Source: Salinivirgaceae bacterium (GTDB lineage Bacteria; Bacteroidota; Bacteroidia; Bacteroidales; SZUA-534). From it: a stretch of DNA of 48,821 nt. The position numbers were made by a program, and so were the translations under genes. The DNA lies in NCBI GenBank assembly GCA_016342715.1, contig JAEINW010000015.1, positions 1 to 48,821 of the forward strand, in the 5' to 3' direction. Below the pieces are notes generated by a model. The model had not been told where the DNA came from and searched no databases. It saw nothing but the letters and a program-made list of their open reading frames with translations. Below are positions 8,561 through 18,045 of this stretch, piece by piece (within the stretch, counting starts at the first letter, position 1; every line of letters starts with the position of its first letter).

Positions 8561-9757
8561 ATGCCAAAAATTTTACGATTAATAAATAGATTCAATTTAG
8601 GAGGGCCAACCTACAATGCCGCTTATTTAACAAAATACTTATCCGATGATTTTGAAACCATGTTGGTTGGTGGAGTTAAAGAAGAAGCCGAAGGAAGTTC
8701 CGAATATATTGTTAGAAATTTAGGAATTAAACCCATTATTATTCCTGAAATGAAACGCTCTTTAAATCCAACTAACGATTTAATTACCTATCGAAAGTTA
8801 TCAAAAATAATAAAAGAATTCAAACCCGACATTGTTCATACACATGCTTCAAAAGCAGGAACGGTAGGACGTTTAGCAGCTATCAGAAACAAGGTTCCTA
8901 TAATTGTTCATACCTTTCATGGTCATGTGTTTCACTCCTATTTTGGCTCATCAAAAACCAATTTCTTTATTAATATCGAAAAAGGGCTGGCAAATCAGTG
9001 TAGTAAAATTATTGCAATTAGTGAAAAACAAAAACACGACTTATCTGAAGTATATAATATTGCAGAACCCGATAAATTTGAAGTTATCCCTTTAGGTTTT
9101 GACTTACAAAGGTTTCGTGAAAATACAGCTCTTAAAAGAGCTACTTTTCGTGAAAAATATAAAATTACTGATGACGAAATTGCCATTGGAATTATTGGAC
9201 GATTGGCGCCTGTAAAAAACCACGATCTTTTTTTAAACGCTATAAAAAACCTCACCCAAAACACATCAAAAAAAATTAGAGCATTTATAATTGGCGACGG
9301 CGAATTACGCAATGAATTAATCTCAAAAAGCAAATCATTGGGATTAAAAACATTTTACTGCAACAATGGTCAAATGGAAATTAGCACAGTTACCTTTACC
9401 TCGTGGATTAAAGATATTGAAAGTGCCTACCCTGGATTAGATATTGTGGCTATGACCTCATTAAACGAGGGAACTCCGGTAAGTTTAATTGAGGCTCAGG
9501 CATCGAACAAAGCAATAATTTCAACCAATGTAGGGGGCATTGAAAATATTGTAATACCTAATAAAACGGCCATATTAACAAAAAATAATTGTGTCGATGA
9601 TTTTTCCGAAAAACTCATTCAACTGGTGGAGAATGAGGATATGCGCAAAACGCATGCAATATATGGTTGGGAGCATGTAAAAAACAAGTTCCATTACAAA
9701 AGATTGGCAACAGATATGGAAAATCTATATTATAAACTTCTAAATCAGCACAATTAA
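8561..9757 (+). CDS. GT4-family glycosyltransferase
   Basis: About 398 residues with the GT-B fold of family GT4. The N-terminal domain starts MPKILRLINRFNLGGP, has DIVHTHASKAGTVGR and HTFHGHVFH. The C-terminal domain has GIIGRLAPVKNHDLF and the nucleotide-sugar-binding E-x7-E region NEGTPVSLIEAQ. I chose the ATG at 8561 because a GT4 protein starts with exactly this strand. An in-frame GTG at 8429 would add 44 poorly conserved residues and overlap asnB. It probably adds a sugar to a lipid-linked polysaccharide repeat on the cytoplasmic face. Donor and acceptor are unknown. Confidence 0.88.
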   Translation: MPKILRLINRFNLGGPTYNAAYLTKYLSDDFETMLVGGVKEEAEGSSEYIVRNLGIKPIIIPEMKRSLNPTNDLITYRKLSKIIKEFKPDIVHTHASKAGTVGRLAAIRNKVPIIVHTFHGHVFHSYFGSSKTNFFINIEKGLANQCSKIIAISEKQKHDLSEVYNIAEPDKFEVIPLGFDLQRFRENTALKRATFREKYKITDDEIAIGIIGRLAPVKNHDLFLNAIKNLTQNTSKKIRAFIIGDGELRNELISKSKSLGLKTFYCNNGQMEISTVTFTSWIKDIESAYPGLDIVAMTSLNEGTPVSLIEAQASNKAIISTNVGGIENIVIPNKTAILTKNNCVDDFSEKLIQLVENEDMRKTHAIYGWEHVKNKFHYKRLATDMENLYYKLLNQHN

Positions 9758-9790
9758 GCCAGTAAATAATATAAGCTACAGAAAAATTTA

Positions 9791-9798
9791 TATTTTTG
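9791..9798 (+). promoter_or_regulatory. Possible -7 box (TATTTTTG) before the Wza-like gene
   Basis: The octamer fits TAnnTTTG and ends 11 bases before the first of three ATGs. If used, the leader would be very short and start at the second or third ATG would be favoured. No -33 element is seen. Confidence 0.35.
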
Positions 9799-9809
9799 GG
9801 GAATTTTAT

Positions 9810-10586
9810 ATGATGATGAGAAAAATAATTCAATTAAGAAATCTTTATTTTTTGTTATTTATTGTTGGATGCACCGGATTACCTAGCTGCAAAGTTATGA
9901 ATCCAAGCACCATGTTTCAAACCGATAACGATTTTCAATATACTAATTTCGAACAAGAGAAAAGCGAATATATAATTCGTCCTTTTGACAAATTAAACCT
10001 TCGGATATATACCAATGATGGCATCCAGCTTATTGATATGGGAAGTTCCAGCACGTCGCTAACAAATCAAAAGGTAATAAGTCCTTATATGGTTGAGCAC
10101 GATGGCTTGGTTAAAGTTCCCACTTTAGGTAGAATAAAAATTTCAGGTTTAACCATAAAAGAAGCTGAAAAAGAATTAGAAGAAAAATACAGTCAATATT
10201 ACCAAAAACCATTCGTGTTAGTAAATATCACAAATCGAAGAGTGATTGTTTTTAATTCGGGCAGTAATTCGGGTCAAGTACTGAATATTGAAAATGAAAA
10301 ATTTACTCTTATTGAAGCTCTAGCTCAAGCTGGAGGTATTGACGATTTTAGCAAAGCCTATAAAATAAAATTATTAAGAGGTGATCTTGACAATCCAAAA
10401 GTTTATCTTTTTAATATTTCAAATATTGAAGAAATAAAAAAAGCCAATATGGTTTTGCAAGCAAATGATATTATATACGTAGAAAAACGAGCGCGCTATG
10501 CCTCAAAAACACTGAACGAATTAATGCCATATGTTGCCATTTTTAATACATTACTGTTACTTTACGTTACAGTTCAAGCCTTATAA
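9810..10586 (+). CDS. Wza-like polysaccharide export lipoprotein
   Basis: This outer-membrane export protein of the Wza class has 258 residues. A lipoprotein signal with lipobox IVGC places Cys21 at the mature end; a second cysteine follows at 27. The polysaccharide export domain contains IIRPFDKLNLRIY and VEHDGLVKVPTLGRIKISGLT, and an SLBB-like repeat follows (FTLIEALAQAGGIDDFSK). A hydrophobic stretch ends the protein. The family forms the channel that passes capsule or exopolysaccharide across the outer membrane, paired with a Wzc protein; that gene follows after six bases. Three successive ATGs (9810, 9813, 9816) leave the exact start open. Confidence 0.9.
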   Translation: MMMRKIIQLRNLYFLLFIVGCTGLPSCKVMNPSTMFQTDNDFQYTNFEQEKSEYIIRPFDKLNLRIYTNDGIQLIDMGSSSTSLTNQKVISPYMVEHDGLVKVPTLGRIKISGLTIKEAEKELEEKYSQYYQKPFVLVNITNRRVIVFNSGSNSGQVLNIENEKFTLIEALAQAGGIDDFSKAYKIKLLRGDLDNPKVYLFNISNIEEIKKANMVLQANDIIYVEKRARYASKTLNELMPYVAIFNTLLLLYVTVQAL

Positions 10587-10592
10587 TTAAGT

Positions 10593-13013
10593 ATGTATAC
10601 AGGAAAAATACCGTTGATAAACGATAAGTTTGATTTTGCAATTTTTTTGCAAATATTAAAAAAACACTATTGGTTTGCTATATTAATGATAGTACTTGCT
10701 ATTTCTGGCGGATTTCTGTTTATGCGTTATACACCCCCCATTTTCAGTTCCTTAAGCATAATACAAATAAATGAAAACAATCGCTCAACTCGGGTATTAA
10801 ATATCGAAGATGTTTATGAAGACGATGATATTTCTAAAATAATTGAATTGTTGCGATCAAAAGAGTTTCTAAAAAGAGCTTTTACCAAATTAAATCTGCA
10901 TGTATCTTACTTTATTGAGGGAACTTTTTTATCCTCTGAACTATATAACAGAACTCCTTTTGTTGTTGAATACAAATCGAATAGCCTTCAAATTTATGAT
11001 AAGCCCATCCACATTGAATTTGATAACATAAAAACAGGCAAACTAACTTTCGATAAAAACAATAATCCTATTGAAAAAGATATTAAAATTGATGAATGGC
11101 AAAAAATTAGTGGAGGTGAAATTCGAATCAAAATAACAGATTTTAACACCATTACTGAACAAAAAACACAATATAAGAACAACAGTTTTTATTTTATAAT
11201 CAACAATCCACAAACCATTGTAGAAAAACATTCGAAAAGTTTACAGATATCATTATTAAATAGATCGGCAAAAACAATTCAAATTTATTATGATGGTTTA
11301 AATGCGGAAAAATCTGCAAAAATGGTAAATACAATTGCCGAAGAATATTTAAAATATGATGTTGAAATAAAAAAAGAAAGTGCTGATAACATACTTAATT
11401 TTATCGAAGGACAACTAAAAGTTGTTTACCAAAACCTTAATGAAACTGAAAAACAAATTGTCGCTTTTAGAAAAGAAAATAAAGTAAGCGAAAATCAACT
11501 TAATAATATTGGAAGCCCTTTTCCTATTTTCACAACAAAAATTAATGAGTTTGAAGACGAATTAATTAATCTTGAATTTGAACTCGTAGCCTTACAGCGC
11601 ATAAATAATCAAATCGCAAATAACGATAATTTAAATGTTTATGAATTAATTGCATCACTATCGGGTACAAAATCGGAATCGGTAGTTGTAAACGTTTTAA
11701 ATACCTTGCAACAATTAATTAATCAAAAAGAACAATTACTCAATGATGTAACCCCAGACAATTTAAAAATTAAAATTTTAGAACGTCAAATTCAAAACCA
11801 GAAAGAATTATTAAAAGATTTTGTCACAACAACCGTCACAAGGCTTCAAAGCAAGAAAACAGATTATGCCAATAAAATACACGAATACGAGAAAAAAATA
11901 TTTGATGATAAAGACTACAACGAATTGGAATACAGCAAGCTTGAAAGATTGTATTCGATAAATGAAGGTTTTTATCACAAATTAATCGAAAAAAAGGCGG
12001 AATATCTAATATCGCAAGCGGGTTATGTTTCACAAAGTACAATTTTAGAAATAGCAGGCGTTTCAAAATCACCCAAATGGCCATTAAGTAAAAAAATATA
12101 TCCCGTCTTTATTTTGATAGGTCTACTAATTGGTATCGGCTACATTATTTTAAGATATCTACTTTATGATGAAATAACCTCTACCAGCGTAATTCAAAAT
12201 TATACAGATGCTCCTATATTAGGAACCATACCAACTTACAAGAAAGGAGTACCTGTTAGCCAACTTTTGGTTAATAAAAAACCCAATTCAGTTTTTACAG
12301 AATCATTCAGAACCATCCGATCAAATCTTCAATTTATTTCACATGGTGCTGAAACCAAAATAATTACCGTATCATCAACAATATCGGGAGAAGGAAAAAC
12401 ATTTGTTGCAATTAATTTGGCAGGAATACTAGCTTTAAATGGCAAAAAAGTGATTCTTTTGGACTTAGATTTACGCAAGCCAAGAATTCATCTGGCCTTT
12501 AATACAGATAACTCCAAAGGAATTAGTACGCTGTTGATTGGCAAACACACTTTGGCTGAATGTATAGAAAAATCGGACTTACAAAACTTTGATTATGTTA
12601 CTGCAGGGCCTGTGCCTCCAAATCCTGCAGAATTAGCAGCTGGAAAGCAAATGGAACTGTTACTTACCAAACTTGAGGATGAATATGACGTAATAATTGT
12701 GGACACTCCTCCAGTAGGTATTGTAACCGATGCCCTTGTAAATCTTAGTCGGGCAAATTATCCCATTTATGTAATGAAAGCCAACGTTTCGAAACGACAT
12801 TTTATTGATAGCATCAACAGCTTAATTAAAGAAAAAAACATGGATAATTTATCCATCGTTTTAAATGGTGTTGAAATTCATGCAAAACGCTATGGATCTT
12901 ATGGATATGGGTATGGATACGGATACGGACATGGATATTATTACGATGACGATGAAGAACAAGAAACCATAGGAAAAAGACTTACAAAAAAATTACAAAA
13001 ACTTAAAAAATGA
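10593..13013 (+). CDS. Wzc-like polysaccharide co-polymerase with tyrosine autokinase domain
   Basis: The 806-residue protein combines an N-terminal Wzz-type membrane domain (helix at 30-48), a long periplasmic coiled coil (about 265-450), a second membrane helix near 500-520, and a BY-kinase domain. The kinase shows Walker A ISGEGKT (Lys602), Walker A' LLDLDLRKPR (Asp624) and Walker B IIVDTPP (Asp704). The tail from Tyr767 to Tyr784 holds nine tyrosines alternating with glycine, which is the autophosphorylation cluster that controls oligomer state and chain length in this family. It overlaps the next gene by four bases. No matching Wzb or CpsB phosphatase is present in the window. Confidence 0.93.
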   Translation: MYTGKIPLINDKFDFAIFLQILKKHYWFAILMIVLAISGGFLFMRYTPPIFSSLSIIQINENNRSTRVLNIEDVYEDDDISKIIELLRSKEFLKRAFTKLNLHVSYFIEGTFLSSELYNRTPFVVEYKSNSLQIYDKPIHIEFDNIKTGKLTFDKNNNPIEKDIKIDEWQKISGGEIRIKITDFNTITEQKTQYKNNSFYFIINNPQTIVEKHSKSLQISLLNRSAKTIQIYYDGLNAEKSAKMVNTIAEEYLKYDVEIKKESADNILNFIEGQLKVVYQNLNETEKQIVAFRKENKVSENQLNNIGSPFPIFTTKINEFEDELINLEFELVALQRINNQIANNDNLNVYELIASLSGTKSESVVVNVLNTLQQLINQKEQLLNDVTPDNLKIKILERQIQNQKELLKDFVTTTVTRLQSKKTDYANKIHEYEKKIFDDKDYNELEYSKLERLYSINEGFYHKLIEKKAEYLISQAGYVSQSTILEIAGVSKSPKWPLSKKIYPVFILIGLLIGIGYIILRYLLYDEITSTSVIQNYTDAPILGTIPTYKKGVPVSQLLVNKKPNSVFTESFRTIRSNLQFISHGAETKIITVSSTISGEGKTFVAINLAGILALNGKKVILLDLDLRKPRIHLAFNTDNSKGISTLLIGKHTLAECIEKSDLQNFDYVTAGPVPPNPAELAAGKQMELLLTKLEDEYDVIIVDTPPVGIVTDALVNLSRANYPIYVMKANVSKRHFIDSINSLIKEKNMDNLSIVLNGVEIHAKRYGSYGYGYGYGYGHGYYYDDDEEQETIGKRLTKKLQKLKK
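12891..12944 (+). repeat. Hexanucleotide-like tandem repeat coding the Wzc tyrosine tail
   Basis: Codon pairs of the form GGA-TAY are repeated in near-perfect series, encoding alternating Gly-Tyr. A change in unit number would add or remove tyrosines without shifting the frame. Confidence 0.75.
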
Positions 13014-14065
13014 CTAGTACTACTATTTTTATATTATTCTTTATTTACACAACTGTTTTTGGATTATTCACACATAGGTTCTTTGTAATAAGGGCTGAAA
13101 AATATAAAATAAAAAAAGCTAACACCAGCGCTGAACGCTGGAGCAGCCAAACAAAACCCATATTAGGAGGGCTTTCTTTTTATGTAATATTTTTGTTTTC
13201 AATCATTAATTTAATGTTCCTTTTCGACATTGAAAGCTTATTGAAAGCTGAAGTTTTAGGTAGCATTTTGGTTATCACTATTTCATTTTTAATGGGACTA
13301 GCTGATGATATGTTGAATACTCCACCCGGATTCAAGTTTATTTTTCAATTATTATGTGCTGGAATATTAATCTATTCAGGTATTTATATTGATATTTTTT
13401 CAACGCCAATTTACAACTACATCCTTACTGTTTTTTGGGTAGTAGGTATAATGAATTCTATTAATATGATTGACAATATGGATGCCATTTCTTCATCTGT
13501 TGCTATTTCCATATTAATTGGATCTACTTTTTTGATGCTATTTACAAAAGGATTTTCACCTTTTTATATTATTTTAAGTATTGGCGGATTGGCAGGATTA
13601 GTCAGTTTTTTATATTACAATTGGCATCCTGCAAAAATGTATATGGGTGATAATGGAAGTCAGTTTTTAGGAGCCTTACTTGCCATTATAGGCATTGTTT
13701 GCTTTTGGAATGCTCCTACCATGCAAAATCATTCCAATTTATATCCCTTTATTTTCGCATTTTTTGCTTTTATTGTTCCAATTTCCGATACAACTACCGT
13801 AACCATTAATCGACTTTTAAAAGGTCAATCTCCATTTGTAGGAGGCCGCGATCATACCACTCATCATCTAAGTTATTTTGGTTTATCAGAAAGAAAAGTA
13901 GCAATTTTATTATTTAGCATAAATCTGTTTTTCGTCTTTGTGGCTGTATCTATTATTATTCTTGCAGAAAATATGATCGTCCCCATATGGGTGTTTGGCG
14001 TATTAGGAATAATGGTGTTACTATCTCTTTATTCAATAACCAAAATAAGTAAGCCAAAATCTTAA
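13010..14065 (+). CDS. WecA/TagO-type undecaprenyl-phosphate sugar-1-phosphate transferase
   Basis: This 351-residue polytopic membrane enzyme is of the MraY/WecA/TagO superfamily. It carries the diagnostic motifs MGLADD (Asp99, Asp100), INMIDNMDAISS, MYMGDNGSQFLG and the C-terminal cytoplasmic GGRDHTTHHL. About ten membrane segments are visible. The reaction moves a HexNAc-1-phosphate (usually GlcNAc) from its UDP form to undecaprenyl phosphate, starting a lipid-linked glycan. Its four-base overlap with the Wzc gene suggests it starts the polysaccharide exported by this locus. The sugar specificity cannot be read. Confidence 0.9.
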   Translation: MTSTTIFILFFIYTTVFGLFTHRFFVIRAEKYKIKKANTSAERWSSQTKPILGGLSFYVIFLFSIINLMFLFDIESLLKAEVLGSILVITISFLMGLADDMLNTPPGFKFIFQLLCAGILIYSGIYIDIFSTPIYNYILTVFWVVGIMNSINMIDNMDAISSSVAISILIGSTFLMLFTKGFSPFYIILSIGGLAGLVSFLYYNWHPAKMYMGDNGSQFLGALLAIIGIVCFWNAPTMQNHSNLYPFIFAFFAFIVPISDTTTVTINRLLKGQSPFVGGRDHTTHHLSYFGLSERKVAILLFSINLFFVFVAVSIIILAENMIVPIWVFGVLGIMVLLSLYSITKISKPKS

Positions 14066-14119
14066 ACTTTTTCCTCTGTTTTAAGTTTTACTTGTACAAT
14101 TAATCTGAAAATATATTAA

Positions 14120-15100
14120 ATGACTATAAACAAAACCCTTTTAACTACAACATTAATATTATTGATTTCATTTGTTTTATTGGTTGGATTCTCCTTTAAT
14201 ACTGAAGAACCCCAGAGATTTGATTCAATTCAAGAGCCCTTTAATCTGAGTTATCAAATAAAACCACTTGATATTCCAGAATCCGTTTTTTTTGCTGGTG
14301 AAAAAGTGCCCATTGAGAGTTTCGACGTGCTTGAAAGTCTTGATAAAGAGCTGTTAATAAACACCTACTGGCAATCGCAAACCTTACTTTTTATAAAACG
14401 TGCCAATCGATTTTTTCCCATAATCGAAGCAATATTTGAGCAAGAAGGTGTGCCTGCCGATTTTAAATATTTAGCCTTGGTCGAAAGTGGCTTAACAAAT
14501 GTTGTTTCACCATCAGATGCGGCTGGATATTGGCAGTTTTTAAAAGGTACTGCACAAGATTATAAATTGGAAGTTAACGATGAAATTGACGAAAGATACC
14601 ATATTGAAAAATCTACCGAAGCAGCTGCAAAATTCCTAAAAGATTCTTATGAAAAATTTGGCAATTGGGCCATGGCTGCAGCATCATATAATACGGGTAG
14701 AAGAAGTCTTTCGAGACAAATTGAAAGGCAAAAATCGAATAAATATTACGATTTAACATTGGGAGAAGAAACCGGAAGGTATGTATATCGATTAATTGCT
14801 TTAAAACTAATTTTAGAATCTCCAGAAAAATATGGATTCTTTGTTGAAAAAGATCAAATGTATCCTGAAATACCCTTCAAAAATATTAAAGTTGATTCCA
14901 CAGTGCACGATTGGGCTGACTTTGCACATAGCCAAGGTATAAATTACAAAACGCTTAAAGAATTAAACCCCTGGCTTAGAGATAATACGCTAACAAATAA
15001 CTCAAACAAAACCTATCAAATTAAAATTCCAACCGGCAAACATAGAACCATTGATCCCAATCCTGAATTTTATCCGGAAGATTCTTTATTAAGAAAATAA
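14120..15100 (+). CDS. MltD-like lytic transglycosylase
   Basis: The 326-residue envelope enzyme begins with one membrane or signal segment (residues 6-25). An SLT domain follows with catalytic Glu122 in LALVESGL, then AAGYWQF and AAASYNTGRRS. The C-terminus (about 280-315) looks like a single LysM-type peptidoglycan-binding unit (YKTLKELNPWLRD and KIPTG). The family cuts the glycan strands of murein with formation of anhydro-muramic ends. It may open the wall for the export machinery encoded just upstream, but it could equally be a separate gene, since a 54-base gap precedes it. Confidence 0.88.
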   Translation: MTINKTLLTTTLILLISFVLLVGFSFNTEEPQRFDSIQEPFNLSYQIKPLDIPESVFFAGEKVPIESFDVLESLDKELLINTYWQSQTLLFIKRANRFFPIIEAIFEQEGVPADFKYLALVESGLTNVVSPSDAAGYWQFLKGTAQDYKLEVNDEIDERYHIEKSTEAAAKFLKDSYEKFGNWAMAAASYNTGRRSLSRQIERQKSNKYYDLTLGEETGRYVYRLIALKLILESPEKYGFFVEKDQMYPEIPFKNIKVDSTVHDWADFAHSQGINYKTLKELNPWLRDNTLTNNSNKTYQIKIPTGKHRTIDPNPEFYPEDSLLRK

Positions 15101-15111
15101 GATTTCTTTCG

Positions 15112-15119
15112 TAATTTTG
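15112..15119 (+). promoter_or_regulatory. Probable -7 box (TAATTTTG) of uvrA
   Basis: The box fits TAnnTTTG and lies 29 bases before the uvrA ATG. No convincing -33 element is found upstream. It overlaps no coding sequence. Confidence 0.45.
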
Positions 15120-15148
15120 CGCTCCCTTTACCTCTTTTTATAAAAACA

Positions 15149-18001
15149 ATGAAAGAAAAGAAACAGCACACTCAACATATTGAAAATGATGAAAATATTC
15201 ATGTTTATGGTGCCAAAGCTCACAATTTAAAAAATATTGACGTTAGCATTCCCAGAAATAAATTAACTGTGATTACTGGATTGAGTGGTAGTGGAAAATC
15301 AAGTTTAGCCTTTGATACCATTTATGCAGAAGGACAACGCAGATACATGGAAACTTTTTCGGCATACGCACGTCAATTTTTGGGAAATATGGAACGCCCC
15401 GAAGTTGATAAAATTACTGGGCTTAGTCCGGTAATATCGATCGAGCAAAAAACAACAAATAAAAACCCACGGTCTACCGTAGGAACTACCACCGAAATAT
15501 ATGATTTTTTAAGACTATTGTATGCACGAGCATCCGATGCATATTCGTACAACACCGGTGAAAAAATGGTTAAATACACCGATGAGCAAATAACCAATCT
15601 GTTAATTGAAAAACTCAGTGGCAAAAAAATATACGTTTTAGCTCCGATTGTTAAAGGAAGAAAAGGGCATTATAAAGAATTATTTGAACAACTTATTAAA
15701 AAAGGATTCATTAATGCGCGTATTAATGGCGAAATAAAAGAATTGGTGCCAGGTATGCGCTTAGACAGGTATAAAACTCATAATATTGAAACGGTAATTG
15801 ATCGATTAAAAATTGAAGAAAAAGATCGGTCGAGAATTCGACAATCGTTAGAATTAGCTATGAATCATGGCAATGGGGTTACTTTGGTTTTAGATGCCGA
15901 AACAAATGAATTGCATTACTTTAGCAGGCATTTAATGTGTCCAAGCTCTGGTTTATCTTATAATGAACCTGCACCACATACATTTTCGTTTAACTCTCCG
16001 GTAGGAGCTTGCCCAAAATGCAAAGGACTCGGAACGGTGAACGAAATTGATATGACAAAAATAATTCCCGACGATAAAATAAGCATTAAAAAAGGTGGAA
16101 TTTTACCATTGGGAAAATACAAAAACAATTTAATATTTTGGCAAATCGAAGCCCTTGCTGATAAATTCAAGTTCAGCCTAACTTCTGCCATAAAAAACAT
16201 TCCAACCGAAGCTTTGGAGACCATTCTGTATGGATCGGATGAACCTATTAAATTGCATAATACTCCTTTGGGAGACAGCTCTAATTATTTTTTAAGTTTC
16301 CCTGGCGTTATCAGCCACTTGCTGTCAGAAGAAGTTGATGAACCCTTAAGAGGAACCAAAAATTCAAGAATTGAAAACTATGTGAAGCAAATTGACTGCC
16401 CGGAATGTGAAGGAGCGCGTTTAAAAAAAGAATCCCTCCACTTTAAAATTGTTGATAAAAACATTGCCGAATTAGCCTCAATGGATATTGAAAAACTCCA
16501 TGCATGGCTCGAAAATGTTGAAGACAAATTATCGGGAAAACAGAAAATAATTGCTGAAGAAATTCTAAAAGAAATAAGAGATAGACTAAATTTTTTACTT
16601 CAAGTCGGATTAAGTTATTTGTCACTAAACCGCTCATCGAAAAGTTTATCAGGAGGTGAAAGCCAACGCATTAGACTAGCCACACAAATTGGTTCACAGT
16701 TGGTTAACGTGCTTTATATTTTAGATGAACCAAGTATTGGGCTTCATCAAAGAGATAACCACAAGCTAATTACATCGCTTCAGGAATTGCGTGATTCTGG
16801 CAACTCAGTAATAGTAGTTGAGCACGATAAAGATATGATTTTATCAGCCGATCATGTAATTGATATTGGTCCTTTTGCCGGAAGAAATGGTGGAAAAATT
16901 ATTGCTCAAGGCAATCCATCAGAAATAAAAGCATCATGTTCATTAACAGCTGATTACTTAAATGGTAAAAAATGCATCGCTACTCCAAAAGAAAGAAGAA
17001 CTGGAAATGGGAAAAGCATTCATTTAAAAGGAGCCACAGGACATAATTTGAAAAATGTTTCTGTTAAAATTCCCTTGGGAAAATTAATTTGTGTTACTGG
17101 TGTTTCAGGCAGTGGTAAATCTTCACTCATAAACGAAACTCTTCATCCTATTCTTAACAAGCATTTTTATAAATCATTAAAGCAACCCCTTCCTTTTAAG
17201 TCAATTGCTGGTATCGATCACATCGACAAAGTTATTGAAGTAAATCAATCACCAATAGGCAGAACTCCACGGTCAAATCCGGCTACGTATACTGGTTTAT
17301 TTTCCGATATTCGCGATATTTTCGCCCGCTTACCCGAAGCTCAAATTCGCGGTTATAAAGCGGGTCGGTTTTCGTTTAATGTAAAAGGTGGTCGTTGCGA
17401 AACATGTAAAGGCGCTGGAATTCAAACCATTGAAATGAACTTCTTGCCTGATGTATATGTTCATTGCAACGAATGTAATGGGAAACGATACAACAGGGAA
17501 ACCTTAGAGGTTCGGTATAAAGGCAAATCGATTTCGGATGTATTGAATATGACTATTAATAGGGGTGTGGAATTTTTTGAAAACATTCCAAAAATTATAC
17601 AAAAACTAAAGGCTTTACAATCGGTTGGATTAGGATACATTACTTTAGGTCAGCCAAGTACCACTTTAAGTGGAGGTGAATCGCAACGCGTTAAATTAGC
17701 ATCGGAACTTGCGAAAAAAGATACAGGAAAAACATTGTATATACTAGATGAACCTACTACTGGTCTGCATTTCGAAGACATTAGAGTGTTGTTAAATGTT
17801 TTACAAAAATTAGTTAGCAAAGGCAATACAATTATTGTTATTGAACATAATTTAGACGTTGTTAAAGTAGCCGATCATATTATTGACATTGGTCCTGAGG
17901 GAGGGTCTGGAGGTGGTGAAATTCTCTGCGAAGGAACCCCAGAAGAAATTGTCAAATCGAAAAAAGGCTATACTTCAAAATTTCTTAAAGAAGAAATATA
18001 A
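15149..18001 (+). CDS. uvrA: Excinuclease ABC subunit A
   Basis: This 950-residue damage-recognition ATPase of nucleotide excision repair has two ABC modules. The first has Walker A TGLSGSGKSS and signature LSGGESQRIRLA, the second TGVSGSGKSS and LSGGESQRVKLA, each followed by an LDEPS/LDEPT Walker B. The C-terminal zinc finger keeps four cysteines (GGRCETCKGAG and HCNECNG). In the first zinc module Cys264, Cys288 and Cys291 remain, but residue 267 is serine where E. coli has cysteine. From memory this is usual in Bacteroidota. UvrA works with UvrB and UvrC, which are not in the window. Confidence 0.98.
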   Translation: MKEKKQHTQHIENDENIHVYGAKAHNLKNIDVSIPRNKLTVITGLSGSGKSSLAFDTIYAEGQRRYMETFSAYARQFLGNMERPEVDKITGLSPVISIEQKTTNKNPRSTVGTTTEIYDFLRLLYARASDAYSYNTGEKMVKYTDEQITNLLIEKLSGKKIYVLAPIVKGRKGHYKELFEQLIKKGFINARINGEIKELVPGMRLDRYKTHNIETVIDRLKIEEKDRSRIRQSLELAMNHGNGVTLVLDAETNELHYFSRHLMCPSSGLSYNEPAPHTFSFNSPVGACPKCKGLGTVNEIDMTKIIPDDKISIKKGGILPLGKYKNNLIFWQIEALADKFKFSLTSAIKNIPTEALETILYGSDEPIKLHNTPLGDSSNYFLSFPGVISHLLSEEVDEPLRGTKNSRIENYVKQIDCPECEGARLKKESLHFKIVDKNIAELASMDIEKLHAWLENVEDKLSGKQKIIAEEILKEIRDRLNFLLQVGLSYLSLNRSSKSLSGGESQRIRLATQIGSQLVNVLYILDEPSIGLHQRDNHKLITSLQELRDSGNSVIVVEHDKDMILSADHVIDIGPFAGRNGGKIIAQGNPSEIKASCSLTADYLNGKKCIATPKERRTGNGKSIHLKGATGHNLKNVSVKIPLGKLICVTGVSGSGKSSLINETLHPILNKHFYKSLKQPLPFKSIAGIDHIDKVIEVNQSPIGRTPRSNPATYTGLFSDIRDIFARLPEAQIRGYKAGRFSFNVKGGRCETCKGAGIQTIEMNFLPDVYVHCNECNGKRYNRETLEVRYKGKSISDVLNMTINRGVEFFENIPKIIQKLKALQSVGLGYITLGQPSTTLSGGESQRVKLASELAKKDTGKTLYILDEPTTGLHFEDIRVLLNVLQKLVSKGNTIIVIEHNLDVVKVADHIIDIGPEGGSGGGEILCEGTPEEIVKSKKGYTSKFLKEEI

Positions 18002-18045
18002 GAATTTGTATATTTAAGGTTCCCATTATTAATTAAACCTACTTT

